Positions 36,397-45,803 are shown, numbered from the stretch's first letter. The stretch is 64,000 bases of DNA from Saliterribacillus persicus (GCF_003337485.1 NZ_QPJJ01000009.1:1-64000); one strand, 5' to 3'. Notes: generated from the sequence alone by a model not told the origin. Numbers and translations are program-made.

Positions 36397-36427
36397 TAAT
36401 GTAATACATATCCAATGAGGTGTTTTT

Positions 36428-37123
36428 ATGGAAGAAAAAGTACTTATAGTCGACGATGAACAATCTATTGTTACACTTTTACAATATAATATTGAAAAGT
36501 CAGGTTTTAAAACAGATATTGCTTTTTCAGGTTTAGAAGGATTGGAAAAGGCATCTACTGGCAGCTACGATCTCATTATTTTAGATTTGATGCTACCTGG
36601 CATGGAAGGTACCGAAGTTTGTAAAGCTCTACGTCAAAAGCAAATTGACACACCTATCCTAATGTTAACAGCGAAGGACGAAGAATTTGATAAAGTGCTT
36701 GGACTAGAATTAGGTGCAGACGATTATTTAACGAAACCATTTAGTCCAAAGGAAGTGGTAGCTAGAATAAAAGCGATCCTTCGCAGATCTAAAAAAAGGG
36801 ATGAAGCAGGAAACGAAACGTATATAAAAATTGCGGAATTGATGGTGTACCCCCAACAATACGAAGCAAGTATAAAAGGGGAAACACTAACCTTTACTAG
36901 AAAAGAATTTGAACTATTATTATATCTAGCAAAACATAAAGGCAAGGTTTTATCACGTGATCAATTATTAAGTGCTGTATGGAATTATGATTTTGTTGGA
37001 GATACAAGAATTGTCGATGTACATATCAGTCACTTACGGGAAAAAATTGAGCCTGATACGAAACACCCTGTTTACATTAAAACGATTCGCGGACTTGGAT
37101 ATAAAATGGAGGAGCCATCCTAA
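36428..37123 (+). CDS. phoP: response regulator PhoP (OmpR family)
   Basis: Controls the phosphate starvation response. This 231-residue regulator has a receiver domain (1-120) with acidic pocket Asp9-Asp10, phosphoacceptor Asp53 (IILDLMLPG) and the LMLTAKD Thr/Lys motif, and a C-terminal OmpR-type winged helix (about 135-230, LTFTRKEFELLLYLAKHKGKVLSRDQLL and IRGLGYKME). The start ATG 36428 follows GAGGTG. It overlaps phoR by one base (TAATGG), so kinase and regulator are made together. Identification as PhoP rests on sequence style and its conserved place after the citZ-icd cluster. Confidence 0.93.
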   Translation: MEEKVLIVDDEQSIVTLLQYNIEKSGFKTDIAFSGLEGLEKASTGSYDLIILDLMLPGMEGTEVCKALRQKQIDTPILMLTAKDEEFDKVLGLELGADDYLTKPFSPKEVVARIKAILRRSKKRDEAGNETYIKIAELMVYPQQYEASIKGETLTFTRKEFELLLYLAKHKGKVLSRDQLLSAVWNYDFVGDTRIVDVHISHLREKIEPDTKHPVYIKTIRGLGYKMEEPS

Positions 37124-38499
37124 TGGGATCAAAAGGATCTCGATTATTTGCGTCATATGTTGCAATATTAGTTTCAGTATTCGTAATGATTGGGTTCGTT
37201 GTCTTGCCATATGCAAATGGTAATGAAATCATATTGGTTTTTCTAGCAGTTACCATTGGTTTTATTATTTGTCTTATTCTTATTTATCATCTTTTTGAAA
37301 ATTATATTAAACCTGTTGTTGCTACTTCACGCGTTGCAAAAGAGCTAGTAAAAGGAAATTATAATGCAAGGACCTATGTAAAGCCACAGGGAGAAGCAGC
37401 ACATTTAAGCAATGCCATTAACGTTTTAGCAAAAAGTTTACAAGAAATGACGATTCAGGAAAAGATGCAGGGTAGTCAATGGAAAACAGTCATAAATAAT
37501 ATGGAAAGTGGTTTGATGCTGATTGACGAAAGAGGCTATGTTCATCTTGTAAATCGTAAATTGCTAGATCTCTTTGGAGAGAAATCAGTAAATTATATTG
37601 GCTATCTCTATTACGATGTATTATCACAAGTTAATATCCAAAAAGTAGTACAGGAAACATTTCTATATGAAGAAAAAATTAAGAGTTCGTTTGTTAAGAA
37701 GGTCGGCAATGAAAAACGCTATATAGAAATAGTGGGTGCTCCAGTTATTAATGAAACAAATGAGTTAAAAGGCGCAGTTTTGGTTTTTCACGATATTACA
37801 GAACTAAAACGTGTAGAACAAATGCGTAAAGACTTTGTTGCAAACGTGTCACACGAACTAAAAACACCGATTACTTCTATACGTGGCTTTGCTGAAACAT
37901 TGTTAGATGGTGCAATGGAAGACACTGAATTGAGTAAACAGTTTCTAACTATTATTTTATCCGAAAGCGAAAGATTGCAAGCGTTGGTATATGATTTGTT
38001 AGAATTGTCTCGTTTAGAAAAAGACGAATTGAAATTAACACAAAAAAGAATAGAAATTCATGAATGGATTCAAGGAATCATTACGATAGCAGAGCAACAA
38101 GCTGTCAAAAAGGATATTGAGTTTAGTTATACAATTGACGAGCAAATTTCATTAAACGGGGATGCTGATCGGCTAAAGCAAGTTCTGTTGAATTTACTGT
38201 ATAATGCAATCAATTATACAGCTGAAAAAGGGAAGGTTGGGCTCGTAATAGAAGAAACAAAAGATATGATTTTATTTAAAGTAAGAGATACGGGACTTGG
38301 AATTCCTGAATCAGCAAAAAATCGTATTTTTGAAAGGTTTTACAGAGTGGATCGTGCTAGAAGTAGAAATACAGGAGGAACAGGACTCGGTCTTGCCATT
38401 GTTAAACATATCGTAGAGGCACACAATGGAGAAATAACGGTTGATTCGAAGCTTGATGAAGGTTCTACTTTTATCGTGAAATTACCCAAACATCTATAA
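37123..38499 (+). CDS. phoR: sensor histidine kinase PhoR, short form without extracytoplasmic domain
   Basis: This is a 458-residue kinase. Two transmembrane helices (about residues 9-30 and 36-57) are joined by a loop of only about five residues (ANGNE), so the outside sensor domain of about 120 residues found in B. subtilis PhoR (579 residues) is missing. Then come a HAMP segment (about 58-110), a PAS domain (about 118-228, ending AVLVFHDITELKR), the HisKA box with His244 (DFVANVSHELKTPITSIRG) and the ATPase domain with NLLYNAINYT, DTGLGIP and GTGLGLAIV. All catalytic motifs are intact. Sensing is probably intracellular or within the membrane. Co-transcribed with phoP. Confidence 0.92.
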   Translation: MGSKGSRLFASYVAILVSVFVMIGFVVLPYANGNEIILVFLAVTIGFIICLILIYHLFENYIKPVVATSRVAKELVKGNYNARTYVKPQGEAAHLSNAINVLAKSLQEMTIQEKMQGSQWKTVINNMESGLMLIDERGYVHLVNRKLLDLFGEKSVNYIGYLYYDVLSQVNIQKVVQETFLYEEKIKSSFVKKVGNEKRYIEIVGAPVINETNELKGAVLVFHDITELKRVEQMRKDFVANVSHELKTPITSIRGFAETLLDGAMEDTELSKQFLTIILSESERLQALVYDLLELSRLEKDELKLTQKRIEIHEWIQGIITIAEQQAVKKDIEFSYTIDEQISLNGDADRLKQVLLNLLYNAINYTAEKGKVGLVIEETKDMILFKVRDTGLGIPESAKNRIFERFYRVDRARSRNTGGTGLGLAIVKHIVEAHNGEITVDSKLDEGSTFIVKLPKHL

Positions 38500-38507
38500 G
38501 CTTAATT

Positions 38508-38542
38508 TGAGAAAAGAATCCAAGTTCTTTTCTTATTTTTTT
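38508..38542 (+). terminator. phoPR terminator
   Basis: AGAAAAGAA pairs with TTCTTTTCT, loop of 6, followed by TATTTTTTT. Confidence 0.75.
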
Positions 38543-38601
38543 GAAACTTTTTAACTACTCATGCGTAAACATAATATAAAAGAAAAGGGGGAAATACATA
38601 T

Positions 38602-39621
38602 ATGTCGTTAAAACAAATTTACCGCATACTTGGTATCGTTATCGGTGCCATTGTTTTAGGTGTGGTAGCGTTGACTAGTTGGTATACAGTCGATGAATCG
38701 GATCAAGCAATTATTATGACTTTTGGTAAAGCAGATGAAGGAATCACAGAACCAGGTTTACATTTCAAATTGCCTTGGCCGGTTCAAGAGGTAGAGAAAT
38801 TATCCAAGGAAACGTTTAGTCTAGACTTTGGATATGACTCAGAAAATGCTGAGCGTGCGGATAGCGTAAGAATGATTACAGGTGATGAAAACATATTATT
38901 AGCTGATTTAGTTGTTCAATGGCGTATTACAGATCCAGCAAAATATCTATATGAATCTACAGATCCAGAACAAATTCTATATAATGCAACCTCAGCTTCG
39001 TTAAGAAGTGTGATCGGTTCATCTACTATAGATGAAGCTTTAACAGATGGAAAAGCAATGATTGAAAATGAGGTATTAGAACTACTATCATCATTAACAG
39101 AAGATTATGATATTGGAGTTTCCATTTTAGATGTGAAGCTTCAAGAAGTAGATTTACCTAATGAGGAAGTTAGGCAGGCTTTTATGAAAGTTACGGATGC
39201 GCGGGAAACAATGAATACGAAACGGAATGAAGCGGAAAAGTATGAAAATCAACAAGTCGAGGAAGCACTTGGTGAGAAAGATGCAATTATTTCTAGAGCT
39301 GAAGGAGATAAAATAGAAAGAATTGAAATTGCACGAGGGAATGTATCAGAATTCAATGCTTTATATGAAGCATATGAAACTAATGAAAATATAACACGTC
39401 AACGTCTAGTCTTAGAAACCTTGGATCAAGTTCTACCGAATGCAAATATCTTTATGATGAATGATGATGGAAATACGATAAAGTATTTGCCTCTTACTCC
39501 ACAGGGTTCAAACAATCAACAAACGATCACTCCTCCGGCTGAAACGGAGAATACTGAAGAAGACAAGCCAGAAGCATCAGTAGAGGACAATAGTGAAGCG
39601 GGTGATACAAATGGCAGATAG
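38602..39621 (+). CDS. hflK: SPFH-domain protein HflK
   Basis: HflK and HflC form a large membrane cage around the FtsH protease and modulate its action on membrane proteins. This 339-residue protein has one N-terminal transmembrane helix (about 8-30) and then the SPFH/band 7 domain (TVDESDQAIIMTFGKADEGITEPGLHFKLPWPVQEV), a coiled-coil with NTKRNEAEKYENQQVEEALGEKDAIISRAEG, and a low-complexity acidic tail (TPPAETENTEEDKPEASVEDNSEAG). The start ATG 38602 follows AAAAGGGGG. Its end overlaps hflC by 11 bases. B. subtilis has no hflKC here, so this is a lineage-specific insertion between phoR and polA. Confidence 0.92.
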   Translation: MSLKQIYRILGIVIGAIVLGVVALTSWYTVDESDQAIIMTFGKADEGITEPGLHFKLPWPVQEVEKLSKETFSLDFGYDSENAERADSVRMITGDENILLADLVVQWRITDPAKYLYESTDPEQILYNATSASLRSVIGSSTIDEALTDGKAMIENEVLELLSSLTEDYDIGVSILDVKLQEVDLPNEEVRQAFMKVTDARETMNTKRNEAEKYENQQVEEALGEKDAIISRAEGDKIERIEIARGNVSEFNALYEAYETNENITRQRLVLETLDQVLPNANIFMMNDDGNTIKYLPLTPQGSNNQQTITPPAETENTEEDKPEASVEDNSEAGDTNGR

Positions 39622-40540
39622 TAATGTTTATGAAATGAATAAATTAACACCAAAACAGGTGAAGCGTTATGTTAAAATTGGTCTGATTATTTTGGTAACG
39701 ATCATTTTGATTATTATCGCTTTGAGTAGTTTATTTGTGGTAAAAGAAGGCGAGTATAAAGTAGTGCGTCAATTTGGTGAAGTTATTCGTGTAGAAAGTG
39801 AGCCAGGGATAAAGGTGCGTGTGCCGCTTTTACATTCTATAACGACCTTACCGAATAAAAAGATGGTTTATGATGTAATGGAAAGAGAAATAAATACCCT
39901 CGATAAAAAGAGGATGATCATTGATAATTATGCAGTATGGGAAATTAAGAACCCTGGGCAAATGATTTCAAATGCGCGAACAGAAATTAACGCAGAGTCA
40001 CGAATGGGTGAGTTTATATTCTCCGTCATTCGCTCTGAGCTTGGGAGTATGAATTACGATGAGATTATTAATGAAGAAGGAAGTACACGTGGAGATTTAA
40101 ATGCACGAGTAACAAGTCGTGTGAATGAATTACTAGATCGAGATGAGTATGGCATACAGGTCCAGGACGTAAGAATAAAACGAACAGATCTTCCTGATGA
40201 GAATGAACAATCTGTGTTTAATCGAATGATTTCTGAGCGTGAGTCAAAGGCGCAAGAATACCTATCTCAAGGGGAAGCAGCAAAAAAACGAATTATAGCG
40301 ACTGCTGATCGTGAAGTAAAAGAAATGCTATCAAAAGCCAATGCAGATGCTGAAACGATCCGAGCGGATGGTGAAGCAGAAGCTGCCAATCTATATAACA
40401 ATGCATTTTCTAAAGATGAAGAGTTTTACCAGTTATATCGAACACTAGAATCTTATAAGAAAACAATTGATGAAGAAACAACAATTATTATTCCGCAAGA
40501 TTCACCGTATGCAAATCTTTTAATGGGATATTTAGACTAA
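39611..40540 (+). CDS. hflC: SPFH-domain protein HflC
   Basis: Partner of HflK in the FtsH-modulating complex. From ATG 39611 it is 309 residues: a short cytoplasmic stretch, one transmembrane helix (about 19-41, IGLIILVTIILIIIALSSLFVV), an SPFH domain starting VKEGEYKVVRQFGEV, a coiled coil with RESKAQEYLSQGEAAKKRIIA and a conserved end IIIPQDSPYANLLMGYLD. The frame opens at GTG 39593, but the hydrophilic stub MADSNVYE with GGGTGAT ahead supports 39611. It ends at a terminator, closing a two-gene operon. Confidence 0.92.
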   Translation: MADSNVYEMNKLTPKQVKRYVKIGLIILVTIILIIIALSSLFVVKEGEYKVVRQFGEVIRVESEPGIKVRVPLLHSITTLPNKKMVYDVMEREINTLDKKRMIIDNYAVWEIKNPGQMISNARTEINAESRMGEFIFSVIRSELGSMNYDEIINEEGSTRGDLNARVTSRVNELLDRDEYGIQVQDVRIKRTDLPDENEQSVFNRMISERESKAQEYLSQGEAAKKRIIATADREVKEMLSKANADAETIRADGEAEAANLYNNAFSKDEEFYQLYRTLESYKKTIDEETTIIIPQDSPYANLLMGYLD

Positions 40541-40582
40541 AGAACGATTAACTATATTATGATTGTTTTAAAATTTTGGAAC

Positions 40583-40615
40583 GGAAGCACTCTACCTAGT
40601 AGTGCTTCTTTTTTC
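40583..40615 (+). terminator. hflKC terminator
   Basis: GAAGCACT pairs with AGTGCTTC around an eight-base loop, followed by T6. Confidence 0.85.
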
Positions 40616-40685
40616 TATTTTATGATAACGTGGTAAAATAACAAGGTAGCTAATAGGAACGGAGTTTTAAAGGAGGAAATTTTAA

Positions 40686-43322
40686 ATGGCAGATAAAATT
40701 GTTTTAATAGACGGTAATAGTTTAGCTTATCGAGCTTTTTTTGCTTTACCATTATTGAATAATGATAAAGGTGTATATACAAATGCAGTATATGGTTTTA
40801 CTACCATATTGCTTAAGATCCTAGAAGAACAGAAACCAACGCACCTACTAGTAGCATTTGATGCAGGTAAAACTACTTTTAGACACAAGACTTACAAGGA
40901 TTATAAAGGTGGAAGAGAAAAGACACCTTCAGAGCTAAGAGAACAGTTTCCTGTGCTCAAAGAATTACTAGATGCTTTTGGTATTAAGCATTATCAATTA
41001 GAAAACTATGAAGCTGATGACATAATTGGTGTTTTGGCTGAAGAGGGTTTAAAACAAAAGGAAGAAGTTACGGTCATTACTGGGGATAAGGATTTACTGC
41101 AATTAGTATCTGCCAAAACATCTGTTCATCTGACCAAAAAAGGCATTTCAGATGTAATGAAATATACACCTGATACGTTAGAGGAAGAATTGGAAATTAC
41201 TCCTGAGCAAGTTATCGATATGAAAGCATTAATGGGTGATAAATCAGATAATATTCCAGGTGTTCCGGGCATAGGTCAAAAGACAGCTGTTAAATTACTT
41301 AAGGAATATCAAACGCTCGAAAATCTATATGACCATGTTGAAGATATAAACGCAAAAAAACTGAAAGAGAAATTAGTCACTTATAAAGATGATGCATTTA
41401 TGAGTAAAGAGCTAGTTACCATTAATAAAGAAGCTCCAATAGAAATATCACTTAAAGATACGAATTATAAAGATTATGATTATGATAAGGTAAGGAAGAT
41501 TTTCACTGAGTTAAGCTTTCAATCATTATTATCCCGTATCAAAGGAGAAACGGAAGAAGGCTCTGCAATAGTGGAATTATCAGAGCTTAATTTTGAAGTG
41601 CTTGATTCTTTTGAAGATGCTGAATTAGAAACTGTTACAGCTCTAGAAGTCGAAATGCTAGAAGAAAATTATCATACAGCAGATATAATAGGCTTATCTC
41701 TTGCTACATCAACGAAGAATTATTTTTTACCATTAGAAGAAGCTGTAAAGTCCAAAGCCTTTCGTAATTGGGCAGAGGATGCATCTATGAAAAAAATCGT
41801 ATTTGATGCAAAAAAGGTAACGGTTGCTCTTTTGCGATATGACATTCGAGTAGAAGGTATCATTTTTGACTTATTATTAGCATCCTATTTAATTAATCCT
41901 TCTGAGAACAATCATGATATACCAGCGATCAGTCATCGCTTAGGTAATTCTGATATACAGTTTGATGAGGAGATATACGGTAAAGGCGCCAAACTGAAAG
42001 TTCCTGAAGAAAGCATTTATCAAGAACATATAGCTCGCAAAGCTAAAATGATTTTTGATTTAAAGAATGACGTGTTAGTATCCCTGGAAGAAAACAATCA
42101 AGCGACCCTTTTAACAGAGTTAGAGCTACCGCTAGCTGTTGTATTAGGAGAAATGGAAGCCTACGGTGTAAAAGTTGATGTAGGACGTTTAGAAGATATG
42201 GGCAAATCGCTAAAAAGCAGGTTAGAAACCATTGAAACAGAAATTTATGACCTTGCAGGAGAGAAATTCAACTTAAATTCGCCGAAGCAATTGGGACCAA
42301 TCCTTTTTGAAAAATTGGGACTTCCCGTTGTCAAAAAAACGAAAACAGGTTATTCCACGTCTGCAGACGTTCTCGAGCAATTAGAGAGTCAGCATGAAAT
42401 CATTGCTAAAATTTTATTGTATCGACAGTTAAAAAAATTAGATTCCACTTATATTACCGGTTTGCTAAGAGTGGTGCATGAAGAAAATAACAGAATTCAT
42501 ACCCGTTTTAACCAAGCCCTAACACAAACAGGTAGATTAAGTTCTATTGATCCTAATCTACAAAACATCCCTATTCGACTAGAAGAGGGAAAGAAAATTA
42601 GACAAGCATTCATTCCGACGCATGAAGAATGGAAAATATTCGCAGCTGACTATTCTCAAATTGAATTGCGTGTATTAGCACATATCGCTGATGATGATGG
42701 GTTAAAAGAAGCATTTAAACAGGGAATGGATATCCATACCAAAACAGCGATGGATGTATTTGGAGTGGAAGCTAAAGAGGTCACTGATAATATGCGAAGA
42801 CAAGCTAAAGCTGTGAATTTTGGTATTGTTTATGGGATTAGTGACTATGGTTTGTCTCAAAACTTGGGAATTACCCGTAAGGAAGCCAAACGATTTATCG
42901 ATCGATATTTAGAAAGTTATCCTGGCGTACAAGATTATATGAAAGAGATTATTCAAGAAGCGAAGCAAAAAGGTTATGTTACCACCCTAATGAAACGAAG
43001 AAGGTATTTACCAGATATTACGAGTAGAAATTTTAATGTAAGGAGCTTTGCTGAAAGAACAGCGATGAATACACCTATTCAAGGAACTGCTGCTGATATT
43101 ATAAAGGTAGCTATGATCGAATTAAATAGACGGTTAAAAGCGGAAAAATTAGAAGCTAGAATGTTATTACAAGTACATGATGAATTAATTTTAGAAGCAC
43201 CGGAAAATGAAATTGATAAGTTAAAAGAAATTGTACCTGAAGTTATGGAAAATGCTATTGAACTAAGTGTACCACTTTATGTAGATGTAGCATACGGCGC
43301 CACATGGTACGATGCTAAATAA
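40686..43322 (+). CDS. polA: DNA polymerase I
   Basis: Fills repair gaps and replaces Okazaki primers. At 878 residues it matches Bacillus Pol I. Domains: 5'-3' exonuclease (1-290, LIDGNSLAYRAFFALP, AFDAGKTTFRH, EADDIIG and the helix-hairpin-helix GDKSDNIPGVPGIGQKTA), a vestigial 3'-5' exonuclease (about 310-470) lacking the acidic DEDD residues, as in B. stearothermophilus Pol I, and the polymerase domain with DYSQIELRVLAHIADD (motif A), RRQAKAVNFGIVYG (motif B) and LLQVHDELILE (motif C). So proofreading is probably absent. Start ATG 40686 after AAAGGAGG. First of the run polA-mutM-ytaF-coaE. Confidence 0.97.
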   Translation: MADKIVLIDGNSLAYRAFFALPLLNNDKGVYTNAVYGFTTILLKILEEQKPTHLLVAFDAGKTTFRHKTYKDYKGGREKTPSELREQFPVLKELLDAFGIKHYQLENYEADDIIGVLAEEGLKQKEEVTVITGDKDLLQLVSAKTSVHLTKKGISDVMKYTPDTLEEELEITPEQVIDMKALMGDKSDNIPGVPGIGQKTAVKLLKEYQTLENLYDHVEDINAKKLKEKLVTYKDDAFMSKELVTINKEAPIEISLKDTNYKDYDYDKVRKIFTELSFQSLLSRIKGETEEGSAIVELSELNFEVLDSFEDAELETVTALEVEMLEENYHTADIIGLSLATSTKNYFLPLEEAVKSKAFRNWAEDASMKKIVFDAKKVTVALLRYDIRVEGIIFDLLLASYLINPSENNHDIPAISHRLGNSDIQFDEEIYGKGAKLKVPEESIYQEHIARKAKMIFDLKNDVLVSLEENNQATLLTELELPLAVVLGEMEAYGVKVDVGRLEDMGKSLKSRLETIETEIYDLAGEKFNLNSPKQLGPILFEKLGLPVVKKTKTGYSTSADVLEQLESQHEIIAKILLYRQLKKLDSTYITGLLRVVHEENNRIHTRFNQALTQTGRLSSIDPNLQNIPIRLEEGKKIRQAFIPTHEEWKIFAADYSQIELRVLAHIADDDGLKEAFKQGMDIHTKTAMDVFGVEAKEVTDNMRRQAKAVNFGIVYGISDYGLSQNLGITRKEAKRFIDRYLESYPGVQDYMKEIIQEAKQKGYVTTLMKRRRYLPDITSRNFNVRSFAERTAMNTPIQGTAADIIKVAMIELNRRLKAEKLEARMLLQVHDELILEAPENEIDKLKEIVPEVMENAIELSVPLYVDVAYGATWYDAK

Positions 43323-43352
43323 TAGAAGGATATTATAATTAGGAGAAATTTT

Positions 43353-44177
43353 ATGCCAGAATTACCAGAAGTAGAAACAATTCGAAAAACACTTAAAACC
43401 GTACTAATTGGTAAGGAAGTAAAGGATATAACAGTTTATTGGCCAAAAATAATTCAAAAGCCTGATGATACCAATCTTTTTAAAGAAACACTACAGGGCC
43501 AAATTTTAGAAGATATAAAAAGAAAAGGGAAATTTTTAATATTTGAATGGACAGATATAGTAATGGTTTCGCATTTAAGAATGGAAGGTAAATACGGTAT
43601 TTTTGATGAAAATGAACCTATTAAAAAACATACGCACGTGATTTTTCATTTTAGGGATCATACAGAACTTAGATATAACGATGTTCGAAAGTTTGGTACG
43701 ATGCATCTTTTCAAAAAAGGTCAAGAAACAACTCAAAAGCCATTATCATTATTAGCACCTGATCCATTTGAACCGAATTTTTCCTACAATCTCTTTGAAA
43801 AAAAGATTCAGAGTAGTTCTAGAGTAATAAAAAATATCTTATTAGATCAAGCTGTTATTGCTGGAATAGGAAATATATATGTAGATGAGACATTATTTCT
43901 TGCTGGTGTCCATCCTTTAACTCTCGGTAATAAACTTAAGAAGAAACAAATAAGAGCTATTTTTGATGCTGCAGTAATTACCTTAGAAAAAGCTATTGCT
44001 GAAGGTGGAACAACTATTAGGTCTTATGTTAATACAGAGGGTGAAATAGGCATGTTTCAACAGCAGTTAAATGTTTATAAGCAAGAAGGTAAACCATGCA
44101 AAAAGTGCTCAAATATAATAGAAAAAATAAAAGTTAATGGCCGTGGAACGCATTATTGTCCTACTTGCCAGTCATAA
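43353..44177 (+). CDS. mutM: formamidopyrimidine-DNA glycosylase
   Basis: Removes oxidised purines such as 8-oxoguanine and cuts the strand by beta/delta elimination. This 274-residue protein begins PELPEVETIRK, with the catalytic N-terminal Pro (after Met removal) and Glu, has the helix-two-turn-helix with LLDQAVIAGIGNIYVDE and a C-terminal zinc finger with four cysteines (CKKC at about 249-252 and CPTC near the end). All key residues are present. The start ATG 43353 follows TTAGGAGA. It sits 30 bases after polA, a repair pair conserved in Bacillus. Confidence 0.96.
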   Translation: MPELPEVETIRKTLKTVLIGKEVKDITVYWPKIIQKPDDTNLFKETLQGQILEDIKRKGKFLIFEWTDIVMVSHLRMEGKYGIFDENEPIKKHTHVIFHFRDHTELRYNDVRKFGTMHLFKKGQETTQKPLSLLAPDPFEPNFSYNLFEKKIQSSSRVIKNILLDQAVIAGIGNIYVDETLFLAGVHPLTLGNKLKKKQIRAIFDAAVITLEKAIAEGGTTIRSYVNTEGEIGMFQQQLNVYKQEGKPCKKCSNIIEKIKVNGRGTHYCPTCQS

Positions 44178-44242
44178 TCGCACACAATCTTTCTTTAACC
44201 ATATATTATTTATAAAATTGGTTAGAGAGGATTGGGTTCTTC

Positions 44243-44863
44243 ATGCTAATAAGCGCACTGATTTTCATATTGTTTGCAGTAAGTTTAGATAGTTTTTTTG
44301 TTGCTTTAACGTATGGGATAAAAGGAATAAAATTATCTGTTTATGTAATGGTTCTTATGACTAGTATTGTATGCAGTTTTTTTGCTGTAGCAGGATATTT
44401 AGGTCAAGTTTTAGCTGACATCATTGCACCAGAGTTTTATCAATTCATAGGTGCAGGCATATTTCTATTACTTGGCATGATCATGATTTATTCAGTTACT
44501 AAAAAAAAGCAACGAATGAAAGGTAAAGTAAATAAAAGCTTATGGCCACCAAACCTTTTAAAAGTTCTAAAAAAACCATTACTAGCTGATTTAGATAAAT
44601 CAGGAAATATTAATGGTATGGAGATATTTTTAATTTCATTTGCACTTTCATTAGATTCTGCAACGGCAGGATTATCGATTTCATTACTATGGGAAATGTC
44701 AGTAGGTATCATTTTATTAATGGGAACTATTACATTTATTTGCTTGTTTTCCGGGATGAAAATTGGGGAAAGATATATTGTAGAACGGAAATGGAAGCAT
44801 CTTAATATATTTCCTGGGTTATTTTTTATTGGGATGGGTTTGTTTAAGATTTTTGTCCACTAG
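44243..44863 (+). CDS. ytaF: sporulation membrane protein YtaF (MntP-like)
   Basis: This 206-residue protein has six hydrophobic helices arranged as two similar halves, each with a Leu-Asp-Ser motif (FAVSLDSFFVALTYGIKG in the first helix; FALSLDSATAGLSISLL in the second half). This repeat is shared with the manganese exporter MntP, and YtaF is a sporulation-linked member in Bacillus. A transport role in the developing sporangium is possible but unproven. The start ATG 44243 follows AGAGGATTGGG at some distance. It lies between mutM and coaE, as in B. subtilis. Confidence 0.88.
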   Translation: MLISALIFILFAVSLDSFFVALTYGIKGIKLSVYVMVLMTSIVCSFFAVAGYLGQVLADIIAPEFYQFIGAGIFLLLGMIMIYSVTKKKQRMKGKVNKSLWPPNLLKVLKKPLLADLDKSGNINGMEIFLISFALSLDSATAGLSISLLWEMSVGIILLMGTITFICLFSGMKIGERYIVERKWKHLNIFPGLFFIGMGLFKIFVH

Positions 44864-44903
44864 CTACTTCGGAAGTTATTTTGTATTATTTAAGGAGCTA
44901 ATC

Positions 44904-45506
44904 ATGACACTTGTAATTGGATTAACAGGAAACATAGCTACAGGTAAATCAACTATTTCAAAAATGTTCAACGACAACTTCCACATTCCTATTATTGATG
45001 CTGACATTATTGCTAGGGAAGTGGTTGAACCAGGTGAACAAGCCTATAATAAAATAGTGGAGACGTTTGGCGAGGAAATATTGGATAATGAAAGAAAGAT
45101 TAATCGACCGTTTTTAGGTAAGATTGTTTTTTCTGATGAGTTTAAAAGAGAGGCACTAAATAAAATTGTCCATCCAGAGGTTAGAAAAGAAATGTTGGAT
45201 AAATTGAACTACTGGAAATCACAAAATAAAAGAGCTGTCGTTCTTGATATTCCATTACTGTTTGAAAATAATTTAGATATATTAGTGGATAAAACAATCG
45301 TTGTATCTGCAGATACAAGCACACAGCTAGCTAGGTTAGTAAAAAGAAATAAGCTAACAGAAGAGGATGCAAGGAAAAGAATGGAAGCACAAATGCCCCT
45401 CCATGTAAAAGAAACCAAGGCTGATGCGGTAATTGACAATAATGGAACTGTAGAAAACTCACTAGAACAGCTTAGTGAGATTTTAGAAGATTGGAAGGTT
45501 TTATAA
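44904..45506 (+). CDS. coaE: dephospho-CoA kinase
   Basis: Phosphorylates the 3' hydroxyl of dephospho-CoA, the last step of CoA synthesis. From ATG 44904 it is 200 residues, the family length, starting LVIGLTGNIATGKSTISKMF (Walker A at residues 8-15), with DADIIAREVVEPG and LDIPLLFENNLD carrying catalytic and CoA-binding residues. An upstream extension of the frame into ytaF was rejected because AAGGAGCT lies just before this ATG and the P-loop must be near the N terminus. Last of the polA-mutM-ytaF-coaE run. Confidence 0.96.
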   Translation: MTLVIGLTGNIATGKSTISKMFNDNFHIPIIDADIIAREVVEPGEQAYNKIVETFGEEILDNERKINRPFLGKIVFSDEFKREALNKIVHPEVRKEMLDKLNYWKSQNKRAVVLDIPLLFENNLDILVDKTIVVSADTSTQLARLVKRNKLTEEDARKRMEAQMPLHVKETKADAVIDNNGTVENSLEQLSEILEDWKVL

Positions 45507-45635
45507 TTATCTTCGCAAATTTTAAAACTGTTTGAAGAAATCTTTAGCTTTACTCTAAAAAAGAATAACTTGCCAAATATGTCGAAAGCAGATATACTTT
45601 TTTTGCATAACTTTTTGAAAAAAAGTAAAAGATGC

Positions 45636-45664
45636 TTGTAGAAGTAGTTGGTTATTTATATAAT
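45636..45664 (+). promoter_or_regulatory. candidate speH promoter
   Basis: A perfect TATAAT at 45659-45664 with a weak TTGTAG 17 bases upstream. It would give an RNA start near 45671 and a leader of about 140 bases. Confidence 0.45.
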
Positions 45665-45698
45665 ATAAGTTATGTTATAAATTAAAAATCTTTTTGAA

Positions 45699-45803
45699 TA
45701 GGTGCGTAAAAGTGGATTCTTAAAGGGTTAGGACCTCATTGGACTAACTTTCCCCCGTGGCGTTCCATGCACTATATTCAAAAGAAATATTAAAATATGG
45801 GGG
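45699..45803 (+). promoter_or_regulatory. structured speH leader, candidate unknown RNA regulator
   Basis: This GC-richer patch in an AT-rich gap can fold as an outer helix GTGC/GCAC (45702-45705 with 45769-45772) plus TGGA/TCCA (45713-45716 with 45764-45767), enclosing a hairpin AGGGTTAG/CTAACTTT (45724-45731 with 45744-45751) with an inner CC/GG. A free CCCCC (45752-45756) is complementary to GGGGG of the speH ribosome binding site (45799-45803), which would form a pseudoknot that hides the site. SAM is the substrate of the gene product. I cannot match it to a known riboswitch class from memory. Confidence 0.5.
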
